NCBI GenBank assembly: GCA_900547815.1
Contig: URHY01000032.1
Span: 1 to 23,326 of the forward strand
Origin: an uncultured Solobacterium sp.
Lineage (GTDB): Bacteria > Bacillota_I > Bacilli_A > Erysipelotrichales > Erysipelotrichaceae
DNA: 23,326 nt
Direction: 5' to 3'
Position numbers and translations under genes: made by a program. The first letter of the stretch is position 1, and each line of letters starts with the position of its first letter. Under the pieces are notes generated by a model that ran no database searches, was not told the DNA's origin, and saw only the letters and a list, made by a program, of their open reading frames with translations. Below, one piece after another: positions 17,175 to 23,265 of the stretch.

Positions 17175-18334
17175 TGAATGTACAAGAGAAAATAAATAAA
17201 ATGGAAAATTGCCGTGGAAAAAATCACGACCTATTAGAATTTAGACAATGGTTAACAGATGCATTGCCAAGTCACATAATTTTAAAAAAGATTCAGGTAG
17301 CAGGTACAAATGGAAAGGGTAGTACTTCAATTTGGTTAAGAGATCTGTTGATGAAAAAAGGATATAGAGTAGGTGTATTTACATCTCCTCATTTGATTCA
17401 TCATACAGAAAGAATTCGTGTAAATGATGCATGTATTTCTTTAGATGATTGGGAAAGAATCTATGATCAATATGAAGGATTATTCTCATTACATAAGATG
17501 ACTATGTTTGAAATGGATCTATGGATGTCACTTGCTTATTTTATAGAACAAGAAGTGGACTACTGTATTATTGAAACCGGCGTGGGAGGTCGTTTAGATG
17601 CAACAACGGCATTAGACTATAAAGCTTGTTTGATTACTAATGTAGGACTTGACCATACAGAATATTTAGGAGATACTTTTGAGCAGATTGCCTATGAAAA
17701 ATCTGGTATATTTAAGCCAAATGTTCCAGCATTAACAACGGAAGATAAACCAGAATGTCAAAAAGTAATGAAACTTGTTGCCGATTATATGAATACACCA
17801 CTATGTTTTGTGGATTGCCAAGAAACAGATGTTTTAAGATGGAATGAAATGACATTTCATCTAAATCCACCATTGTATCAAGCTAAAAACTTATCTCTTG
17901 CCTTAGAAACATTAAATGTGTTAGGTATTTGGCTAGAAGAAAATGAAACACAAGAAGTCATTGATCACTTTCAATGGGCAGGTCGATTTATGATTCTTAG
18001 AAAAGATCCATTGGTTTTATTAGATGGAGCACATAACGTACATGGAATTACGGCGTTGACACATTCTTTGAAAGATTTTAAAGGAGAGATTTATTTTTCT
18101 GTATTGAAAGAAAAAGATGCACCACACATGATTGAACTTCTACAAACCATTAGTAAAGATATTACATTGGTAGAAATTTCAAGTGCTCGTTTATATCCAT
18201 TAGAAAAATTAGGGTATTCAATTATTACAGTGGATGAGTTGATTTCAAGACTATTAGATACAAAAGAAGCTAGTTTATTATGTGGTTCTCTCTATTATGT
18301 AGGAGAAGTATTAGAAAAATGGGGCAATGTTTGA
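17174..18334 (+). CDS. folC: Folylpolyglutamate synthase / dihydrofolate synthase
   Basis: Mur-ligase-family enzyme that adds glutamate to folates (and, in many bacteria, to dihydropteroate), retaining them in the cell. Visible are the ATP loop VAGTNGKGST (P-loop 44-51), GVFTSPHLIHHTERIRVN, CIIETGVGGRLDATTAL, TNVGLDHTEYLG, EKSGIFK and the C-terminal FQWAGRF then LLDGAHN. At 386 residues it is shorter than the usual 420-440, with a compact C-terminal domain but no missing motif. ATG 17174 has no SD, while an extended -10 ends exactly 7 nt before it, so translation may be leaderless; ATG at 17201 is a less likely alternative. The marR promoter overlaps its stop. It complements folT 1.2 kb away: uptake, then retention by glutamylation. 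Confidence 0.95.
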   Translation: MNVQEKINKMENCRGKNHDLLEFRQWLTDALPSHIILKKIQVAGTNGKGSTSIWLRDLLMKKGYRVGVFTSPHLIHHTERIRVNDACISLDDWERIYDQYEGLFSLHKMTMFEMDLWMSLAYFIEQEVDYCIIETGVGGRLDATTALDYKACLITNVGLDHTEYLGDTFEQIAYEKSGIFKPNVPALTTEDKPECQKVMKLVADYMNTPLCFVDCQETDVLRWNEMTFHLNPPLYQAKNLSLALETLNVLGIWLEENETQEVIDHFQWAGRFMILRKDPLVLLDGAHNVHGITALTHSLKDFKGEIYFSVLKEKDAPHMIELLQTISKDITLVEISSARLYPLEKLGYSIITVDELISRLLDTKEASLLCGSLYYVGEVLEKWGNV

Positions 18335-18359
18335 CAGGCCCTATTTTAGCACTTACAAT
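18331..18359 (+). promoter_or_regulatory. Near-consensus sigma-A promoter of the marR gene
   Basis: TTGACA (18331-18336), 17-bp spacer, TACAAT (18354-18359), an 11/12 match. The -35 overlaps the folC stop codon (18332-18334). The predicted start is near 18366, with a 20-nt leader. TTACAATTG recurs at 18390-18398, inside the gene; whether this is an operator is unknown. Confidence 0.8.
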
Positions 18360-18385
18360 TGTTCTATTGGAGTTGGAGCGATAAT

Positions 18386-18817
18386 ATGTTTACAATTGAG
18401 GAGTTTTTGCGTATATCCAATCAAATGAGAGATTATTATGCAAAAAAAATAAAAGATAGTTTTCAAAAATTTAATTTTTCACCAAATGAAATTTCAATCT
18501 TAATTGTTTTAAAAAATAATTCAACAATAACAACGAGTACGGAATTAAAGGTTGTGTTAGGCGTTTCAAAAACTTTGATTTCTAGAAGTGTTGATTCTTT
18601 GGAGAAAAAAGGACTCATTCGTATTTGTATAGATGAAAAAGATACTCGAGTACATCATTTAAAGTTGACACAGGAGTGCCAGCCTATTTTAAAAATAATT
18701 GATGAAGAGATTGGAAAAATTAATAAAACATTGTTTTATGATGTGTCTGTAGAAGAAATGAAAAGTTTGAAGCAGACAATGAACAAATTACAAAAATGTG
18801 TTGAAGAAGGAAAATAG
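18386..18817 (+). CDS. MarR-family transcriptional regulator
   Basis: Winged-helix DNA-binding regulator of 143 residues, the usual MarR size. A dimerisation helix at the N-terminus (EEFLRISNQMRDYYAKKIKDS) precedes the core NEISILIVLKNNSTI, recognition helix region VSKTLISRSVDSLEKKGLI and wing RICIDEKDTRVHHLKLT, then C-terminal dimerisation helices. The frame is open from a TTG at 18359, but ATG 18386 has GGAG 7 nt upstream and lies downstream of the predicted transcription start, so it is preferred. Directly downstream is a flavin reductase-rubredoxin gene whose promoter overlaps a perfect inverted repeat; MarR proteins commonly bind such sites and regulate an adjacent gene. The effector is unknown; a redox or small aromatic signal is possible. 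Confidence 0.92.
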   Translation: MFTIEEFLRISNQMRDYYAKKIKDSFQKFNFSPNEISILIVLKNNSTITTSTELKVVLGVSKTLISRSVDSLEKKGLIRICIDEKDTRVHHLKLTQECQPILKIIDEEIGKINKTLFYDVSVEEMKSLKQTMNKLQKCVEEGK

Positions 18818-18833
18818 TTATATGGAATATAAC
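18817..18833. promoter_or_regulatory. Perfect inverted repeat, probable MarR operator
   Basis: GTTATAT-GGA-ATATAAC, 7-bp arms and 3-bp spacer. It begins on the last base of the marR stop and covers the -35 position of the flavin reductase-rubredoxin promoter. Size and symmetry fit a MarR dimer site that blocks RNA polymerase. Confidence 0.6.
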
Positions 18834-18842
18834 CGCTGAACT

Positions 18843-18851
18843 TGCTATAAT
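18843..18851 (+). promoter_or_regulatory. Promoter of the flavin reductase-rubredoxin gene, extended -10
   Basis: TGC-TATAAT is a perfect extended -10 (hexamer 18846-18851). The -35 position (18823-18828, TGGAAT) is poor and lies inside the inverted repeat. The predicted start is near 18858, just before AGGGAGGTG. Confidence 0.65.
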
Positions 18852-18875
18852 TAAAGTAACAAGGGAGGTGTTCTT

Positions 18876-19493
18876 ATGGACAACACAGTTTTGTATGATC
18901 TTTCTTATGGTATGTATGCCGTGGGTGTAAAAGATGGTATGCGCGAATGTGGTTGTATTGTGAATACTATATTTCAAGTTTCAACGATAGGACCGCTCAT
19001 TGCCTTGAGTATGAATAAGGATAATTATACTTGTTCATTGATTGAAAAAAGTAAGTGTTTTTCTTTATCAATCTTGCCTGAAACAATAGATTCACAAGTG
19101 ATTACGGATTTAGGCTTTCAAACAGGAAAAGATAAAGACAAGTGGGCGAAGTTGAATCATCATTTGTTTAGGGAATTGCCTGTGATAGATGGTGCATTAG
19201 GGTACATGATGTGTGAAGTGCAAAGTCAGATGGATGCAGGAACACACTTTGTATTCTTGGCAAAAGTTGTTGATGCTAAGAAAGGTTATTCTGGTAAACC
19301 AATGACCTATGCGTATTATCATAATGTATTAAAACAAAGTGCACCGGCAAAAGCACCTACATACAGAAAAGAAGAAAAGTGGGTATGCAGTGTTTGTGGA
19401 TATGTATATGATGGAGATAATTTTGAAAATGAACCAGATGATTATGTGTGTCCGGTTTGTGGAGCAAAAAAAGAAATGTTTAAATTGCAGTAA
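18876..19493 (+). CDS. Flavin reductase-rubredoxin fusion protein (high-molecular-weight rubredoxin type)
   Basis: The N-terminal part (about 1-150) is a flavin-reductase-like FMN-binding split barrel: [24 protein letters not shown], then CFSLSILPE and [16 protein letters not shown] short linker ([13 protein letters not shown]) leads to a C-terminal rubredoxin-like iron site, [12 protein letters not shown] and [11 protein letters not shown], with Cys171, Cys174, Cys192 and Cys195. Related proteins in acetogens and clostridia (Hrb) pass electrons from NAD(P)H via FMN to Fe(SCys)4 and on to oxygen- or NO-reducing flavodiiron proteins or rubrerythrin. No such partner is in the window, so the acceptor is unknown. 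AGGGAGGTG (18862-18870) is 5 nt before ATG. Probably controlled by the adjacent MarR protein. Confidence 0.93.
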   Translation: MDNTVLYDLSYGMYAVGVKDGMRECGCIVNTIFQVSTIGPLIALSMNKDNYTCSLIEKSKCFSLSILPETIDSQVITDLGFQTGKDKDKWAKLNHHLFRELPVIDGALGYMMCEVQSQMDAGTHFVFLAKVVDAKKGYSGKPMTYAYYHNVLKQSAPAKAPTYRKEEKWVCSVCGYVYDGDNFENEPDDYVCPVCGAKKEMFKLQ

Positions 19494-19527
19494 AAAAAGG
19501 TGGACCATTAACGGTTCACCTTTGGTT
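19492..19527. terminator. Shared convergent terminator between the rubredoxin fusion gene and folT
   Basis: An 11-bp stem (19496-19506 with 19513-19523, one G-U pair) and 6-nt loop. On the minus strand it runs into seven T, a strong terminator for folT, whose TAA stop (19508-19510) lies in the loop. On the plus strand TTTGGTTTT follows, a weaker tract. Confidence 0.83.
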
Positions 19528-20059
19528 TTAACTGGATACATGTTTTCATCACTAAATATAGAATAACGACTTGGAATGGCAATGAAATTAAGTTTTTGAT
19601 TAATTTAGGGCCAGCAATAACTAGAAATGGCGTTCCCCATAACATCGATGTGAATAGTGTGTTTAAGAATAAACTAACAACTACATCATATGTAATACGA
19701 CATAAAATGACGCGAACCCAAGTGATTTTTTTGCAGTTATAGAAGTATGCTGAGAAAATACATGCACTTGCCATTGTAGAAATCATAAAGATTGGATAAT
19801 AAGCACCTACAGGTTTAACCATATAATTAACGAAATCTAAAAGTGGAGCAAGCACTAAGTTTGGAACAGGTCCATATAATAAGCAGCTAGCCGCCGTGGC
19901 AATAGAAGCAAAACCTAATTTTAGCTGGTTTGTGATTTGAATGGATCCAAACAAGTTCAGAATAACGTTTAGGGCAAAAAATAAAGCTACCCCAACAATG
20001 ACACGAACATTTTTTAGGGAACGTGCATTTTCTTTTAACATTACAAAGTATTGATTCAT
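19508..20059 (-). CDS. folT: Folate-specific ECF transporter substrate-binding component FolT
   Basis: Integral membrane S component that binds folate and docks on the shared EcfAA'T energising module, which is not in this window. The 183 residues form about six membrane segments. FolT-like features are LKLGFASIATAASCLLYGPVPNLVLAPLLDFVNYMVKPVGAYYPIFMIS cut here into its parts: a substrate-facing LGFAS segment, LLYGPV, and the GAYYPIF loop of the folate S-component family. The THF riboswitch directly upstream makes the folate specificity nearly certain, since that class controls folate genes. ATG at 20059 lies 11 nt after GGAGG, and that SD is the 3' arm of a hairpin. Works with folC, which traps imported folate as polyglutamate. 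Confidence 0.93.
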   Translation of the reverse strand: MNQYFVMLKENARSLKNVRVIVGVALFFALNVILNLFGSIQITNQLKLGFASIATAASCLLYGPVPNLVLAPLLDFVNYMVKPVGAYYPIFMISTMASACIFSAYFYNCKKITWVRVILCRITYDVVVSLFLNTLFTSMLWGTPFLVIAGPKLIKNLISLPFQVVILYLVMKTCIQLKPKVNR

Positions 20060-20065
20060 ATATAA

Positions 20066-20112
20066 AAAGACCTCCTTTTTTCCATATTGCGATACAAAAA
20101 AAGAAAGTCTTT
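20066..20112 (-). promoter_or_regulatory. Riboswitch expression platform: hairpin sequestering the folT SD
   Basis: On the minus strand a 16-nt arm (20112-20097) pairs fully with 20081-20066, with two G-U wobbles. The 3' arm contains the SD GGAGG (20075-20071), so the hairpin would block translation. It is followed by a few T, so partial termination is also possible. The ligand-free alternative pairing is not resolved; the A-rich stretch 20121-20113 could compete for the U-rich 5' arm. Confidence 0.7.
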
Positions 20113-20130
20113 AATTTTTTTCGATCACAA

Positions 20131-20225
20131 CAGCGGGATGCAAAATATGTACCGCAAGAATAACTTTTCGTTCCTTAACCAACTCCCCGTGTTAAAGACA
20201 CTTAACGCACATATTTTTACTCTGT
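20131..20225 (-). promoter_or_regulatory. THF (tetrahydrofolate) riboswitch aptamer
   Basis: The minus-strand RNA has the THF-I class layout. P1 is ACAG with CTGT, followed by AGTA. P2 is AAATATGT with ACATATTT (8 bp). Then comes the conserved GCGTTAAGTG, and P3 CTTTAAC with GGTTAAGG. L3 carries GGGGA (20188-20184), which can pair with TCCC (20138-20135) in the conserved TGCATCCCGCT near the 3' end: the class-defining pseudoknot. It binds reduced folates and represses folate transport or synthesis genes; here it precedes folT, its classical partner. Confidence 0.93.
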
Positions 20226-20235
20226 ATGTAGTTGA

Positions 20236-20264
20236 ATTATATGTATTAAAAAGAGATCTGTCAA
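20236..20264 (-). promoter_or_regulatory. Consensus promoter of folT
   Basis: On the minus strand TTGACA (20264-20259), a 17-bp spacer, TATAAT (20241-20236): 12 of 12 consensus bases. The predicted start is near 20229, four bases before the aptamer. The -35 lies inside the hairpin of the upstream gene's terminator. High basal transcription suits control by the riboswitch. Confidence 0.88.
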
Positions 20265-20275
20265 CAGATCTCTTT
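20248..20275 (-). terminator. Intrinsic terminator of the oppA-like gene, overlapping the folT promoter
   Basis: A 12-bp perfect stem (20275-20264 with 20261-20250, AAAGAGATCTGT) with a minimal loop, continuing into T on the minus strand. It begins 5 bp after the oppA-like stop codon. Bases 20259-20264 also form the folT -35. Confidence 0.88.
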
Positions 20276-20280
20276 AATTG

Positions 20281-21987
20281 TTATTCAATTGTAGCTTTAT
20301 CTAATGCTTTAACGAAGTCATACAATGCAGCTGTGTCTAAGTTTTTGATCTTTTTGTTGTATAGATCATAGTAGCTTAAACCATTGATTGCTACATATGG
20401 ACATAAAGCAGAAACTTTTTCGTAAACTTCTTTATAAGCAGCAGTACTTGCAGTTTGATCAGTTGTGTGTAATGCAGTATCTAATAATGCATCTAAATCA
20501 GGATCTGATAAACGAGCTGTATTATCTGTTTGACCAGTTTGACATAATAGGTTGATACCAGTGTCATCACCTGAACCAAATTGCCATCCCATGTAGGATA
20601 CTTCCCAATCGTTAACAGTATCATCACCTTGAACTGTTGCAATCATTGTGTTGAATTCACTTAAGTTTGTCTTGAAATCAACGCCAAGTTCATCGCCCCA
20701 AGCTTTTTCTAGCATTGGAAGCATTGTGTCTAATTGATCTTTACCTTTTGTAGAAACCATACGAACAGTTAATTTTTGACCATCTTTTTCACGTTTTCCA
20801 TCACTTCCTACAGTCCAACCAGCATCGTCTAAGATTTGTTTAGCTTTTTCGATATCATAATCATAGTAAGTCATGTTGTCATCTTTTTCTTTACCAGTAA
20901 CGATATCACCTAATTTTGATGAAATTGGGTTAGCCATTAATACTGGAACGAAACCAGGTTGAGTTTTCTTAACATCTTTACTTCCTTTAGAGAATGAGTA
21001 GTAGCTATCAACAAATGATTGACGATCAATCGCATAAGTTAATGCTTGACGTACAGCAGGATCTGCAGTGACTCCAGCTTCACAGTTGTAAATAAAATAT
21101 TGCATTGAGCTTGATGCATAGTTGTTGTAAGTTAAGTTCTTATCTAAACTAGCTGTACCAACTTTGTCGGCATTATCAGCTTGTGGTAATAAGTCAACAG
21201 TTCCTTTTTGAAGTTCTTGAAGTTCTGTTGAAGTATCACAAATCTTCATTACAACGTTATCAATTTGGTATTCTCCATCTTTAGCTTTAAATTTATCATT
21301 CTTAACAAATGTGGCAGCTGAATCTTTTTGGAATTTTTTCAATACATATGGTCCTGTACCAATTGGTTCACTAGCCTTGTCTTCAAACATCTTTGTATCA
21401 CCTTTTTTGTATTTCTTGAATTGTGAATTAGAGATGATTGGGAATGTACCAACTTGACTGATGGCATCGATTCTTGGTGTTGCTAAGTGGAAAGCAACTG
21501 TGTAATCGTCGATTTTTTCAACACCACTTAGAGTTTCGGCATCTCCTTCGTGATATTCTTTATAACCTTCTAAGTAATCAACATAAGTTGAGAAACGACC
21601 AGTATAGCTTGGGTCAGCCATAGCTGTAAATGTCAATACAACATCATCTGCATCCAATTTAGAACCATCAGAGAATTTCACACCTTTTTTCAATTTGAAT
21701 GTTAATGTTGATCCATCCTCACTAATAGTTGGTTGTTGAGTAGCAAGTTCTGGTTGTAATTGATTATCACGATCATAACTCAACATACTTTGATAAACCA
21801 TTTCGATAACGTAATCGTCATATACAGTTTGATAATACAATGGAGAGAAAATTCCATTGAAACCAGTGTTTAAACCTACTGTCAATGTTTTACCGCTTGC
21901 GCCAGATGATCCACTAGCACAACCAGTCATCATTGCAGCTGCCATACATACGGCACCGGCCTTTCTTAAATAGTGACTTGTTTTCAT
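20281..21987 (-). CDS. Oligopeptide-type ABC transporter substrate-binding lipoprotein (family 5)
   Basis: Secreted, lipid-anchored solute receptor for a peptide/nickel-class ABC importer. The N-terminus is a lipoprotein signal: MKTSHYLRKAGAV, a hydrophobic stretch and MTGC with the lipidated Cys23. The mature part matches SBP_bac_5: a Ser/Gly linker, LQPELATQQPTISEDGSTLTF, FKLKKGVKFSDGSKLDADDVV, IGTGPYVLKKF, QALTYAIDRQSFVDSYYS, and DYDIEKAKQILDDAGW. Of 568 residues, within the range for OppA/DppA. ATG 21987 has AGGTG (21998-21994) 6 nt upstream; the GTG three codons earlier lies in that SD and is rejected. No permease or ATPase genes adjoin it, so it is an orphan receptor here. Ligand not predictable. 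Confidence 0.94.
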   Translation of the reverse strand: MKTSHYLRKAGAVCMAAAMMTGCASGSSGASGKTLTVGLNTGFNGIFSPLYYQTVYDDYVIEMVYQSMLSYDRDNQLQPELATQQPTISEDGSTLTFKLKKGVKFSDGSKLDADDVVLTFTAMADPSYTGRFSTYVDYLEGYKEYHEGDAETLSGVEKIDDYTVAFHLATPRIDAISQVGTFPIISNSQFKKYKKGDTKMFEDKASEPIGTGPYVLKKFQKDSAATFVKNDKFKAKDGEYQIDNVVMKICDTSTELQELQKGTVDLLPQADNADKVGTASLDKNLTYNNYASSSMQYFIYNCEAGVTADPAVRQALTYAIDRQSFVDSYYSFSKGSKDVKKTQPGFVPVLMANPISSKLGDIVTGKEKDDNMTYYDYDIEKAKQILDDAGWTVGSDGKREKDGQKLTVRMVSTKGKDQLDTMLPMLEKAWGDELGVDFKTNLSEFNTMIATVQGDDTVNDWEVSYMGWQFGSGDDTGINLLCQTGQTDNTARLSDPDLDALLDTALHTTDQTASTAAYKEVYEKVSALCPYVAINGLSYYDLYNKKIKNLDTAALYDFVKALDKATIE

Positions 21988-22019
21988 AATATGCACCTAT
22001 CCCTTCTTGTGATGTCATT

Positions 22020-22048
22020 AGTGTAAAACTTTACAGAAAGAAATGCAA
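22020..22048 (-). promoter_or_regulatory. Candidate promoter of the oppA-like gene
   Basis: On the minus strand TTGCAT (22048-22043), 17-bp spacer, TACACT (22025-22020). Moderate match; start near 22013 and a 26-nt leader. Confidence 0.35.
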
Positions 22049-22054
22049 GATAAA

Positions 22055-22143
22055 TTTACATTAATTTTCAATTGTATGTAAAATAATTACATTTTATACT
22101 AAATGTACATAATAAATGAACAATATGCCGTTAAATGTATACA
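22055..22143. repeat. Cluster of TTTACAT/ATGTAAA and AAATGTA repeats between oppA-like gene and pta
   Basis: Related words occur on both strands: TTTACAT (22055-22061), ATGTAAA (22076-22082), TACATTT (22088-22094), AAATGTACAT (22101-22110) and AAATGTATACA (22133-22143). They form inverted pairs, such as TACATTT-6-AAATGTA (22088-22107), and two 8-bp palindromes (ATGTACAT, TGTATACA). They lie upstream of both divergent promoters. Possible regulator sites; the binding protein is unknown and AT-richness raises the chance background. Confidence 0.4.
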
Positions 22144-22209
22144 CGTTTTGTGAATAAACTATGAGAAAAAGTTCACATTGTTTTTGTGGTAAATAAAGCA
22201 TTTTTGGAC

Positions 22210-22215
22210 TATACT
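22210..22215 (+). promoter_or_regulatory. Candidate pta promoter -10
   Basis: TATACT is a 5/6 match, with predicted start near 22222 and a 20-nt leader carrying AAGAGG (22225-22230). No good -35 at 16-18 bp. Confidence 0.45.
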
Positions 22216-22241
22216 TTGATAGAAAAGAGGTAGTTAAAGTT

Positions 22242-23213
22242 ATGATTATTGATGAATTAGAAAAAAAAGTCCAAGGAAAGGGAGTACGAATCGTATTTAC
22301 CGAAGGTTGGGATCCACGTGTACAAAAGGCAGCTATTGATTTGAAAAACAATGATGTTGTTTGCCCAGTATTGTTAGGAACTCCAGAAGAAATCGCTGGC
22401 TGTGCACAAAAGAATAGTTTAAATGTTGAAGGAATCGAACAAATCGATCCAAATAATTTCGAACATATGGATGAAATGGTTCGTAAAATGGTTGAGTTAC
22501 GTCGTGGTAAAATGGATGAAGAAAAAGTTCGTACAGCATTGAAGAGCACAAACTATTTTGGAACTATGTTGGTTCAAATGGGATATGCTGATGGATTATT
22601 AGGTGGTGCTACATATTCTACAGCGGATACTGTACGTCCAGCATTACAATTAGTAAAAGCAGCTCCAGGAAACAAATTAGTTTCTTCTTGCTTCATTTTA
22701 ATTAAAGAAGAAAACCAATTGATCATGGGTGACTGCTCAATTAACATCAACCCTAACACAGATGATTTAGTAGAAATCACAATGCAAACAGCTAAGTCAG
22801 CTCGTCAATTTGGTGTAGAACCAAAAGTTGCATTATTATCATATTCAACAATGGGTAGTGCAAAAGGTGAATGTGTTGCTAAGATGACTGAAGCAAGCGA
22901 TCGTTTACGTCGTATTGCTGATTTCGATATTGATGGAGAAATGCAATTTGACTGTGCAGTAAGTGAAGAAGTTGCTAAATTAAAAGCTCCAAATTCAAAA
23001 GTTGCTGGACACGCAAATACATTTATCTTCCCTAACTTATCAAGTGGAAACATTGGATACAAAATTGCCGCTCGTTTAGGTGGATATGAAGCAGTAGGAC
23101 CAATCTTACAAGGATTGAATGCACCAATCAATGACTTGTCTCGTGGATGTACTTCAGATGAAATCTACAAGATGGCTATTGTTACAGCTGCTCAAAAAGA
23201 TATGGATATCTAA
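22242..23213 (+). CDS. pta: Phosphate acetyltransferase
   Basis: Interconverts acetyl-CoA and acetyl phosphate; with acetate kinase (not in the window) it makes ATP and acetate from pyruvate-derived acetyl-CoA. The 323 residues match the short single-domain Pta of Firmicutes. Motifs are IVFTEGWDPRVQKAA at the N-terminus, GGATYSTADTVRPAL, GDCSININPNTDDLVEI, ALLSYSTMGSAKGE, DGEMQFDCAV, and the C-terminal signature KVAGHANTFIFPNLSSGNIGYK cut into its parts AGHANTFIFPNLSSGNIGYK and LNDLSRGCTSDEI-like NDLSRGCTSDEIY. AAGAGG lies 11 nt before ATG. It stands alone and ends at its own terminator. No convincing cre site was found upstream, unlike Bacillus pta. Confidence 0.97.
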   Translation: MIIDELEKKVQGKGVRIVFTEGWDPRVQKAAIDLKNNDVVCPVLLGTPEEIAGCAQKNSLNVEGIEQIDPNNFEHMDEMVRKMVELRRGKMDEEKVRTALKSTNYFGTMLVQMGYADGLLGGATYSTADTVRPALQLVKAAPGNKLVSSCFILIKEENQLIMGDCSININPNTDDLVEITMQTAKSARQFGVEPKVALLSYSTMGSAKGECVAKMTEASDRLRRIADFDIDGEMQFDCAVSEEVAKLKAPNSKVAGHANTFIFPNLSSGNIGYKIAARLGGYEAVGPILQGLNAPINDLSRGCTSDEIYKMAIVTAAQKDMDI

Positions 23214-23236
23214 TTTAAATAATTATATTTTTTGAT

Positions 23237-23265
23237 AAAAGAATCTTGCTTGAGATTCTTTTTTT
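23237..23265 (+). terminator. Intrinsic terminator of pta
   Basis: A 10-bp perfect stem (23237-23246 with 23053 plus 200, i.e. 23253-23262, AAAAGAATCT), 6-nt loop TGCTTG, and a T-tract to 23265. The remaining bases to the window end show no gene or motif. Confidence 0.88.

Noticed and set aside
17138..17227. 30-codon upstream extension of the ung reading frame
   Set aside because: It starts inside folC on the other strand, runs across the predicted promoter, is hydrophobic and unlike Ung N-termini; ATG 17137 gives the normal length.
20087..20371. 94-codon plus-strand open frame
   Set aside because: It is antisense to the THF riboswitch, folT promoter and the end of the oppA-like gene, and has no SD or recognisable protein character.
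22061..22075. CodY-like AATTTTCAATTG half match
   Set aside because: Only the left half fits the CodY consensus; the right half fails at most positions.
22162..22175. cre-like TGAGAAAAAGTTCA upstream of pta
   Set aside because: It has the TG and CA ends but lacks the central CG, so it is not a convincing CcpA site.
22148..22177. TTGTGAA and TTCACA upstream of pta as a Rex site
   Set aside because: The half-sites are 17 bp apart, whereas a Rex box has them about 4 bp apart; no single complete box is present.
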